DNA of 64,000 nt from Dreissena polymorpha. Its lineage: Eukaryota > Mollusca > Bivalvia > Myida > Dreissenidae. The stretch covers positions 21,075,975 through 21,139,974 of the forward strand of contig NC_068369.1 in NCBI RefSeq assembly GCF_020536995.1, in the 5' to 3' direction. Below, in pieces: positions 11,953 to 24,000 of this stretch. Both the position numbers and the translations under genes were made by a program. Positions within the stretch are counted from its first letter, which is position 1. Each line of letters begins with the position of its first letter. Under the pieces are notes generated by a model that saw only the letters and a list, made by a program, of their open reading frames with translations, searched no databases and was not told the DNA's origin.

Positions 11953-14900
11953 ATGACTACAGCGATGGTGAACAACACTCGCAGAAGACGATCAGCAGCG
12001 AGCAATGGCCGTCGAGAGGAAAAACCAAATGTTTCAGAGGTCACGAGTGAAAAAGAAGAAAACGATAGGCTTGAGGTTGCGAATGTTTTGTCCTCATTAA
12101 TATTTCTGCCACCAAAATCGGATCAAAATGAAAATTCGACAGAGAACACGGAAGAAAAGCGACAAAATCCGACGAGTGTTAATTTGACCTATTTACCGAA
12201 TTCCCAAAACTTGGGAATTCCTGTTTCGCCACATCACCGGGCTCAAGGGCGACAATCCAAAAGGGGGCGTGGCAAATCTAATTCGTCTGCTAGTGCGCAC
12301 GATAAAAAGACGTCTGAATTAATTGCTCAGTTAAATTCTCATTTAAAAAACGCTGTGCATTCAAGCTTACCGCAAGATCAGAATAGAAATGAAAAACGAA
12401 TAGTCAAAGACCATGCGCCTTTAAACGTTGATAATTCAGGCAAAACATTTAAATGTCAGTCCCCATATTCCGAAGCATCTGTTAGTGTTAATAAGTCTGT
12501 AGCATCAGCGTTGAGGCAAGCAGTTTCAAACAACATAAAAGCAACCCAACCAGCTTCTATTTCTAAAGCTAATGACAATGTACAAATCCCAGCGAACAGT
12601 AGAAGCGACAGTGTGTCCGCCCCAACTAAAGTTGACAGTTATGATCTTGAGGTTTCCAAAAAGAAAGAGACTTCAGACACAAACCTACCTCTTAAGAAAC
12701 GGAGGCTTATAGGGGTGGATGGTGAGAGTGAAAACCTTAATTCGAGTGTAACATTGGCTTCCATAGGGTCGTTGACATCTTGGCCCAAAAACCTTGCAGA
12801 ACTTCAACAATCTGCTGCACATTCTGGTTATTATACCAAGGAGCATGTGCACTTTCAAGGCAAATCAGCAGGTATAAGATTTATAATTGCAAATAAAATA
12901 CAAAGCTCTTTCTATAGTATTCATAGTTTAGTTTAAGCAATTAACAAAATTATCCTAGTCCTGAGTTTGATTGGTAAAAAAATCCTAAATTAACTTTGGG
13001 TCATGAGTTTGCAGGTAGTAAATTAATTTATTGTCAAAGCTTTATTTTTCAGTGTACAAGGGCTGATATGACCACATCACCGCAGAAAAATTATTGTAAA
13101 ATTCAGACAGATGCCTTAAGAAACAGGTCCTATCCCAAGATTTGTCATTCCCCTTATACTAAAATGTCTCCACCTTATATCAAAAATATTTTTTCCACAA
13201 AGTCATGAAACAAGTGCCCTATCACAAAGAAGTGAAAAAAACATTATAACACTGATTTGAAAAGGATATGACAACTATTACCACCAATTGTGTACATTAT
13301 TAAAGGATGTTTATTAAAAAAATGTTATCTTGTGTGTGCTGGCCCTTGTGTAGTTGTTTGAATGGCATATTTTTGTCGTAGTCTTAGTACAAAGCTTAAA
13401 GAAATACTTATGATATATTTAAACATATATATATTTAAATCATGTGATCAGTTTAAAAAACAAACAACAAATGCTACTGCAGGGCGTTTTTTTTCTAAAT
13501 TTGGAGAAAGGGCCTGACCTTTGATTTTGGGGGGAAAATTATGGACAAAACTGAAAAAGGGGAAGAAATTTCCCAAATTAAGCTTGAAATTTGTATCATT
13601 TTATAGAAATTCTTTTAGGAGAAGGGGCCTTTCTCTTTGGAGAAGGGGCCTATATAACGCCCTTGCTAAAAAGCCTTGTACTGTTTTAGAGTAAGCCATG
13701 TTGCACATGATGACTACACCTCTTAAACTAGACTTGCTTAGATCGATATCTGCATTAAGTAACCAGCCTTTCATTCTTTGTATAGTTGTACATTTTATAA
13801 GACAGTGCATAGTATAGTTCCTTTTTAGACCAAAATGTTGCCCCATTTTACCCAGCCAAAAGTTTGTTTTTGATCCCAAACTTTAAAAAATCACATCTGA
13901 AAAGAATTTTTGTATCCCCTGCCAAAGGTAAGGGATATAGATTTAGCGTTTTCTTTCTGTCAGTCCATCCATCATACCTTCTGTCAGTCTGTCCGTCTGT
14001 CACAAATTATTCAGGACTATATCTAAGAAAGTTTATAATATTAGATATCAACATGAAACTTCATGAGTATTTTTAGATATGAATGAGAAGTGCCGTGCGC
14101 AAGAACCATAACCCTACACTTTTTAGCTCATCTATTTTTTGAAAAAAAATTATGAGCTATTGTCATCACCTTGGCGTCAACGTCTGCATCGGCGTCGGCG
14201 TCCGGTTAAGTTTTGCGTTTAGGTCGACTTTTCTCAGAAAGTATCAATGCTATTGCATTCAAACTTGGTACACTTACTTACTATCATGAGGGGACTGGGC
14301 AGGCAAAGTTAGATAACTCTGGCATGCATTTTGACAGAATTATGTGCCCTTTTTATACTTAGAAAATTGAAAATTTGGTTAAGTTTTGTGTTTAGGTCCA
14401 CTTTACCCCTAATGTATCATAGATATTGCTTTCATACTTGGAACACTTGCAAACTATCATAAGGGGACAGTAAAGGACAAGTTGCATAACTCTGGTTGAC
14501 ATTTTTACGGAATTATGGCCCTTTTTTGACTTAGTAACTTTGAATATATGGTTAAATTTTGTGTTTCGATCCACTTTACTTTAAAGTATCAAGGCTATTG
14601 CTTTCAAACTTAAAATACTTTCATGCTATCATGAGGTTACTTTTCCTGGCAAGTTGAATTTTACCTTGACCTTTGAATGACCTTGAATCTCAAGGTCAAA
14701 TTATTAAATTTTGCTAAAATTGCCATAACTTCTTTATTTATGATTAGATTTGATTGATACTTTGACAAATCAACTCTTACCTGACATACCACAATAGACT
14801 CCACCCAAACCATCCCCCACGCCTTCCCCCCCCCCAAAATCCCCCCTCCCCAATTATTATAATTATTATTATATTTATTTTTTTTAAGATCATTTCACAA

Positions 14901-15040
14901 ATGACCACCACGCCCTCATACTATACCCACCCCCCCACCCCCCCCCCCTAATTTTATTATTTTTGAAACGGTTAAAAAACACAAATTTTTATTTTTATTA
15001 TTTTATTTTTGAAATACCGTCCAACCATCGCACCCAAGAA

Positions 15041-15072
<32 letters not shown>

Positions 15073-18000
15073 AATTATTTTTTTTTTCGCATTTTTGGAA
15101 GATAATGTAATAAATGACCACACCCCCACACTATACACCCCTCTTCACTCCATCCCTCCCTCCTTTGTGATTGAAATTGAGAGTCCCTTCACCTTTAAAA
15201 AGAAAATAGATGAGCGGTCTGCACTCGCAAGGCGGTGCTCTTGTATAAATAAGAGTTATTGCCTTTGTTTTTTGTATGATGCAACTTCTCAGAAACTATA
15301 TGAAATTTCAAATTCAACATGAAACTTAATTTACTTCATGGATGTATAAGTATCAATGAATTTATAAGGAGAATTGCCATTTTCAAGAATCATAATTCAA
15401 CATTTTCTTAACGTGACCTTTTCACAGATTTTGGCATCTATCTCAGGATTGAAGTTTTTCATTTATTATATGCTTTAAATTGCTTAATGTAAATAGTTTT
15501 AGTAAAGTTAATTACAGTAAACATTGGAACTAAATAGCTCCAGTAAAAAAGCATAACATTAAAAAAAGAAAAAAAGTAATTGTCAACTGGGCTTAAACCA
15601 CTGACCCTTTGTCGTTTGAGTAAAAGTCTAGCACATTAACCACTCGGCCATTCATCGCAATGATGCTCATAATATATAATAAGGGGTGTATTTTATACTG
15701 TATGTAAGCAATCCTCCTTATGTCACAAAATATATCAATAACAGATTACAACAGAACTCTACAATTATTCATAATTTCATTGTTTAAAACTCTGTAATGT
15801 TTATTTCTTAGGTTTTCAAAAGGATAAATTTTATATCATGGATATTTAAGAGCAAAGCGTATGTTCATTAGGATTGTTTCCGTACAAATATAACTACAAC
15901 GAAAACTTGAAAATCTGAAACAATTTGTTTCAATTTGTCAGCTTGCCAAAATGCGAAAAGGTCCCTTTATTCAAGCTCTCAAACTGATCCAACTAAATCA
16001 GTTACTAATTTAAAATCAGTTACAGAACTTAATTTATTGAATTCTCATGCAAATAAAGGACATTTTTATCTCAGAATGCAAACAAAAAACATCATTTTCA
16101 CAGAATGGGGACATTATGGCCCACCATCAAAATGCCTATGTATTATCTGTAAAGTTTATAATTTAAATTGTTAAGATAATAAAACCATTGCATGTTAACC
16201 TGATGTTGTTTTTTTGTTTGTCAACAAATTACTGCCTTATGACCTTGCACTATTTTGAAAAGCGCCTTTTGTATTTTTAGATTGTCTTTTTTCTGCATGT
16301 ATAACTATGCACAGTGACTGTTTGCACAGAAACCCCGTCTTGTTGTTAATGGTTGTGGTAACATGTACAACTACATGGGCTTTACATAAACGCAGGGTTT
16401 AACTTATGCAACTCTCCTTGTGCTATTTTTAGAAATTACAAATTTTCCCAATATCATAGCCTGTTTCTTTAAACCGATATTTTTTGTCTACCAGGAAGCA
16501 ACCAGTTTTTCTCACTAAATATGTATTACTCAGGTTTATTTTTTGAAGCAGTACATTATTTGTTGTAAACTTGAGAGGTTGATCTAGAGGCGTTGGCTAG
16601 TGTGTTGAAATAAACATGTAAACATTGATGAAAAATGATAAAGCTTTCAGAAAAAAAGCTGTTTGATACAGATTTTCAGAAAATAACCTGTTGATTGCCG
16701 AACTGTTTAAGAAAATGAAAGTAGTTTTCAATTGCAAAGAACAATATAAAATAATGTCCTTTATAATTGAAATAGAAAACATTGAAATTACAGAAACTTA
16801 ATCATGAGAGAAGAATTTTTGTTATTATCTACTACTTTTATATCTGAACATCAATTATAAGAATAAAATTTAAAAAACTGGGATCACCGCCTTGGAATGG
16901 TCATTGTAAAGCATGACAAGAAACTTTAATATCTCATTTCAATATTAAAGTCTGTACAAAAAATTAACGTTATTATTAATTAAACAGTTTAGCCTCAGCT
17001 AAATGCAGCAATGTAGCCCAAAGTGGTACCGGTAAATTATGAATTATTACTTTGATATTGAAGGATCAATGCTACTGGTACCGGTATATTATGAATTATT
17101 ACTTTTGATATTGAAGGATCAATGTTACTCATGTTTGATAATCAAGCCAAGCTCTTGAACAATGAATTCACTGTTGCAAGGCACACACTTTATTTGTATG
17201 CCCCCGAAGGAGGGCATATAGTGATGGGACCGTCTGTCTGTCCATCTGTCTGTCCTTCCGTCACACTTTGCGTTTAGGTTTCGCATTTAAGTTTCGAAAA
17301 ATGCTCATAATTTCTATGTTACTTCAGAAAGCAACTTGGTACTGGCATGCATGTGTATCTCATGGAGCTGCACATTTTAGTGGTGAAAGGTCATGGTCAT
17401 ACTTCAAGGTCAAAGGTCAAATATATGGTTTCAAAGCAGCGCAGAAGGGGGCATTGTGTTTCTGACAAACACATCTCTTGTTATAAAATTTATAATTTGA
17501 AAAGGAGATTGAACAATATTATCCAGCAGTCACTTTATAAATTAATGTGTATTTGGTCGGACATTTTGTACATGTATGTCTTCTCTGTACTAATTCGGCC
17601 TAATACCTGCACTAGCTATGTAAGGGGTAACCTCACAGATTTTGCATAGACTAAAGCACATCATAAACTGAACATACAAATATCAACTTAAAAATAGATT
17701 TAAAAAAAGTAAATGAATGACATTGCTTATTATTTGAAGTAAATTTATTTATTGTATTCTTTTTTATTTACCATGAGTCAGGGCCCTCAATCCATTTTAG
17801 GGGAAGCGAGTCGCCAACCTCATGAGGGGGAATTTTCGCGGCGTTTCCCTTTTTGGGGGATTTTTTTACTTACTCATTATAACATTTGTACATGTTTGCA
17901 CTTATATTCATTTTTTTTCATAATTTAGTATGTTTGCCAAGATAAAATTGAAATAGAATTGAGATATAATAATCATGGGACACATCTTGCTACAATTTTT

Positions 18001-21000
18001 TTTTTTTTTTTTTTAGAAAGTTCAGGGGGAATTTTTCCACCCCAAACGTGAAAAAAGTATACTTTTCAGGTGGGGGATTGCGGCCCTGTGATTGTTTATT
18101 GATTCATTCATTCATGATACAATATGTCCTTTAATATTTACAGAGCAATTGTCTTTCCAGAATCATTCGTAAAAACAACTGTCAATTTGCTGAACCATTA
18201 CAAGGCCCCATGTAGACTTATACATGTATGCTCTCCATTTCACAGAGTCTGGTTACCGGCCGGTGAAGTTTGATCCCCGGACGAGTCTGATGGTCCTACA
18301 GGACGTGAAGGTCGCATTGACACCAGATGAGGACGGGGACTTGTAAGTCAGCTGATCAGCTCAGGGTCACTGGGCTTTATTAACTTTACAGGCTAAAGTC
18401 GGCCTTTTCCTGCTTGGTCAGCTCAGTCTGTAAAATGCTGGACTGTAAATTTGGGGATTGTGTGTTTGATTCCCAGCCTATCCACATATCTTGTATTTTG
18501 GGGATTCTCATGGAATTATTTCCTTTATTTTCAAGTATGACAATTGTCAGTATCTGAAAAAAGTAAATGCACTGAAGGCTGGTAAACTGTTTAGAACTAA
18601 GGCTAAGGTAACCGTTGGAAAGTGTGACTAGGTTAACTGGTAGTCATGATAGGGCTGATACTGTTAAAAATGGTTAACAATCCAACAAACAAACAATATT
18701 CTTTTTCTCCAAAGTAAACTCGAAACTTGCTTTCTCCAAAATTTACTAGACACAGGTTGTTTTTTTAGCTATTTTGGGAAAAAGAGTCTGGTCAAATTGG
18801 GATGATTTTTTTAATCAATTAAGGTGGCAAATTTCGGAATTATTTATATACAAAAAGGACTATATTAAAGTGATACATTTTGTAGGATGTTTAAAAAATA
18901 AAGTTGAGATATAGAGTCTAATAATCATAAGACATAAGTCAAAAGAGACATTTTTATGCCCCCGAAGGAGGGCATATAGTGATCGACCATCTGTCCGTCT
19001 GCCCTTCCGTCACACTTTGCATTTAGGTTTTCGCATTTAGGTTTCGAAAAATGCTCATAACTAAACTTCTATGTCCCTTCGCAACTTGATATTTGGCATG
19101 CATGTGTATCTCATGAAGCTGCACATTTTGAGTGGTGAAAGGTCAAGGTCATCCTTCAAGGTCAAAGGTAAAAAAACATGTATCAAAGCGGCGCAGTTGG
19201 GGGCTTTGTGTTTCTGACAAACATATCTCTTGTTTTTCAATTGTTGTTTTTATATAAATAATTTTCGGATTGGGATTGGGTCCGTTTGCTTTGGGATCGA
19301 GTCCATTTAACGTCCTTTTTTACATAGCAGAAAAACCACTGGGTCATGAGGTGGAAGTCATATAGTCATATATACATAAGTAGCCACTTAAAGGGATCTT
19401 TTCACGCTTTGGTAAATTGACAAAATTGAAAAAAGTTGTTTCAGATTCGCAAATTTTCGTTTTAGTTATGATATTTGTGAGGAAACAGTAATACTGAACA
19501 TTTACCATGGTCTAATAGAGCCATTATATGCATCTTTTGACGATTTTAAAACCTAAAAATTATAAAGCGTTGCAACGCGAAACGATTGAATAATTTGGAG
19601 AGTTCTGTTTTTGTCGTTAAATTTTGTGAAACTACGAAGATTGCTTATATAAGGTATAAAATACGTTCAGTATGTGTACTCGGCGGAATAGCTCAGTAGG
19701 CTAAAGCGTTTTTACTTCAGGACTCTGGCAGGACTCCAGCGGTCACTGGTTCGAAACCTGGTCCGGGCAATGTTCTTTTCCTTTTTTTAATTTTATTCTT
19801 GATTTTTTACTGGAGCTTTTACGATCCAATGTTTACATTTATCGATATAAAGCATTTAATGAATAAGTTAAAAAATGCCAAAATCTGTGAAAAGGCCCCT
19901 TTAACTATATGCTTGAATTGGCTTTTAAATACAATACTGTTTATAAGTGTTGTATTAGAATGTTCCTTTCCTATTTGGTTGTAAAAAAGGTCAAACATTC
20001 ATTTTCCATGGAAGGTATATTTGTATACAGAAATGACTTACTGTTACTTTTGCAAAAGGACACTACTGAACACTTTCTTTTACAAATCAATTAACGGAGA
20101 ATCGAAAGATGCATTCATATGTTGCTAAGTGGGTAGGCATAATTTACAGCATATAGCAGTCTTTGACAGGCACACAATACAATAATTGATCTTCAATTGC
20201 TTTGTAGTTCATTGGGTGAGAGCTTTCATATCAGGAATGGCAATTTGCCAATCAAATAAATCTTCACTGTTTTTGTAAGGTGCAAAATCGTATTTAAATA
20301 AATCATGAATGACTTGGCATTACATAATATTTGAATATAATAAACCTGGTATTTTATATTTTGATGAATGAAATATAATGAATTAAAAAGGTGATGATCT
20401 AGTGAAGTTTTGTCTTAAAATATCAACATGTCAGCAAACATCCTGCAGCAACCAATTACATGGTCAGGTGAAAAAAAGCCAACAAAACAAATGTGGTTAT
20501 TGTTAAGTAAAGACATGTGTTAAACTTAGTCTTAAAAGCCAATGACTCTTTCTTAAGTATTTGTCCTGATAGATCGGGGGTATATTGTTTCTGGCCTGTC
20601 TGTCTTTCTTTCTTTCTGTCCCAAAACTTTAACCTTACAGGAAAGTTTTGCAATAACTTTTGAAATATTGAACATAGTAACTTGATATTTGGCATGCATG
20701 TGTATCTCATGGAGCTGCACATTTTGAGTGGTGAAAGGTCAAGGTCATCTTTCAAGGTCAAAGGTCAACAAAAAAAGTGGCGCATTAGGGGGCATTGTGT
20801 TTCTGACAAGCACATCTCTTGTTTAAGTTTATAAAAGCAACTTTATATTTTGAAACACCTTAAACCTTTCCCACTCTGAGGCAAAGTGAAAATGGCTATG
20901 AGCAAACATCATAAAACCAAAACAGCCTGTGAGTAACTCGTTCGCAGTCTGTTCAGCCTAAATCAGGTTTTATGCTGTTTGCTGCTCATAAGTATTTAAG

Positions 21001-24000
21001 GGATGTAAATGTGGCCTTTAAAACTTGAATCTAGTAAGAGAGGTCTTAAATTAAATTTAACTTTCTGAGGAACTACAAATGCATGAAATAATGTATTTAA
21101 GTGGTAAAGGGTTAACTTGATAAAATTGCAGTGGACAATGTCAATGCTATACTTTCAGGCTTAACTTGATAAAATTGCAGTGGACAATGTCAATGCTATA
21201 CTTTCAGGCCTAACTTGATAAAATTGCAGTGGACAATGTCAATGCTATACTTTCAGACCTAACTTGATAAAATTGCAGTGGACAATGTCAATGCTATACT
21301 TTCAGGCCTAACTTGATAAAATTGCAGTGGACAATGTCAATGCTATACTTTCAGACCTAACTTGATAAAATTGCAGTGGACAATGTCAATGCTATACTTG
21401 CAGGCCTAACTTGAAAAAATTGCAGTGGACAATGTCAATGCTATACTTTCAGGCCTAACTTGATAAAATTGCAGTGGACAATGTCAATGCTATACTTTCA
21501 GGCCTATACACATAGCTGTCGTGCATGAGAATCTAATGTTTGTGAAGAAATTTATCGATATCATGGCCATATCGGGTAAAACAGTGGACAGATACAATAA
21601 ACTTCAACAGGTATGCTAAAACATTTTGCTAACAATATTATCAATTTGCAGATTTTAGTTTATTTTTTTTGTCGTATGCAGCTATTTTTATGAAATCGAA
21701 ATGCTTGAGATTATGTTGAAAAATTTTGAAGAAGACAAAACTCACGTATTGATGCCTCTTTTTTGTTAAACAAAAAAACATTATTCTTTTAAAAGTTGGT
21801 TTGTGCTGTTTTTGTTTGAAGAAATCAAAAAAGACTTGCTTTGCACAAAAATCCCATAAAGTGTTGTCCCTGATTCCTGTGTGGGACAATCTGGGACCAA
21901 ACTTGATGCACATGCATTCAGTCAAGTTTTCCCACAAACCAGCTGAACTGATGGTTTGAAGAAAATTCCACGAAATTAAAATTCAAAAACATAAAAGTGT
22001 TAAGTGTTTTTCTGGATAACCTTTTGCTGACTTCAACACTGACATGGGTTGACACATAATTTCTTATGCATCAGTGTTTTTTTGTTTGTTCCAATTTGGG
22101 TCTGGTAGGGGGACCCATTCCCAATGGAAAAAATTATATCTTTTTCCCAAATGAGACTAAAACATTCCAATTGAAGGTTTCCAAAAAAGTATTTTTTTTG
22201 TTTAATTAGTCTTAACATGTCATTCATCTCCAAATCCAGCTATGTAAGTTGAACCTTTGTAAATATAATATAGAAATCACTTTTATTATCAATTATAAAG
22301 TATTTGTAAGCAGAAAATCGACAATATTGGGAATGGGTCTGATTACCGGACCCGATTTTGAATGAAAAAAAACACTTGACTGCATGTTCATAAAACATCA
22401 TGTCATTTTTTCAAACAGACGCCTCTTCACTTGGCGATTCTTGTGAAACGGCCAGACATTGTTGAAGTCCTTCTGAAGGCTGGAGCCAACCCGAACCTTG
22501 TAGACCGGAACGGCTGTACGTCTGTGCATCTGTCCGTCTGCAAACAGTTCCCCGAATGCCTAGAAACCATCCTGCAGTGCTCAGTGGTTCCACCCAGTGT
22601 AAACTCCAGGGATTATGAAGGTAGGGCTTGGTACTTACGTTTTACAAGTAAGCTTATTTTCTTTTGGTAAGCTTACATTTTATAGGTAAGTTTAGGTTCT
22701 TTAGGTAAGTTTGATGTTGCAGGTTTATGATTCTTATTTAACTTATTGTAGATGATTCCCTCCAATTTAGTACAAATTTATGTGTGCAAATAGAGGATAA
22801 ATTTGCTGAGGAGCATTGTCATTATTTCTAGTAAAGGTAAAAATAAAGCTGTAAAACATGTGAGGATAATGCATGAACATGATGTTAACCAGGATTTGGA
22901 CAGAATATGAATCCTTAATCATTGAGCAATCTCTTTCTAAGAGTCTTATGGAAAGCAACTCATGCTTCTTAACTTTACATAATTACCTCCCTTTAATGAT
23001 AAACTGTTTTACTGTACCAAGACAACTTCCGGGTATTGCACACAGTAAGAGCAACTACAGTGATAATATATATTTCCTTTCAAACATGGTGAAATATTAA
23101 TTGCTTCAATTTTAAGGTTTTAGTGAAATGGTATTCCTAAATTCTAGTTTCATGCGCGTTAGATACGTAACCATTGAGTTGCATCATCATACAAAATGGG
23201 TCTTCTGCCATATTCTGCCAGAGTAGCTGCAGACCAGCCTCTTCTGCCATATGCGGCCAGGGTAGCTGCTGACCAGCCTGGACATTTAAGCAGTTTGGCC
23301 AGGATCTACCCTCTAAGCTATAAAAGCTTACAAGGTTCTGTTGTCTAATAAGTGGACACCATAGCTCCTGACCAGATTGCAAGTGCGCAGGCTGTTCTGG
23401 AGATATTCTGACAGCATATGGCATAAGACCATTTTCATTCCGCAGTTCAATTCATGATTTTTAGTCTTTCCATTGCAGGCTATTATCCACTTCATTCTTG
23501 TGTTGAGTTAAACGATTTTGATGCGATGAAGATGCTTATAAAATATGAAGCTGACATGGATGTTCAGGTAAACCCTTAAAACATTCACATAAATAATGTC
23601 AGAGATTGTTGGAAAATACACAACAATTTGTGTCTTTAACTATGTCTGATTTTGATCTGTTAAGAAGACATGTTCAAATCCTAAAATAATTCCCAACAGC
23701 ATACATTGTTTTTATGCCCTCGGTAGGGTGGCATATAGCAGTTGAACTGTCTGTTAGTCCGTCCGTCTGTCTATCAGTCAGTCTGTCTGTCCTGAAAACT
23801 TTAACATTGCCCATAACTTTTGCAATATTGAAGATAACAACTTGATATTTGGCATGCATGTGTATCTCATGGAGCTGCACATTTTGAGAGTGGTGAAAGG
23901 TCAAGGTCATCCTTCAAGGTCAAAGGTTAAATATATGGCTTCAAAGCGGCGCAGTAGGGGGCATTGTGTTTCTGACAAACACATCTCTTGTTTATCTTTA

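Larger units (their letters stand above)
12872..18245. other. Intron 1 of the IkB-like gene, repeat-rich
   Basis: 5.4 kb between the N-terminal exon and the short second exon. It holds the repeat elements listed separately at 13482-13668, 14120-15260, 15409-15970, 17196-17481 and 17777-18087, plus a direct duplication of about 60 bp at 17017-17135 built on 'ggtaccggta' and 'tattgaaggatcaatg'. No extra coding exon was recognised. Confidence 0.6.

Noticed and set aside
14963-15322. 119-codon open frame with a proline run
   Set aside because: The frame crosses the poly-C tract and AT-rich low-complexity DNA inside a dispersed repeat; no start context or domain.
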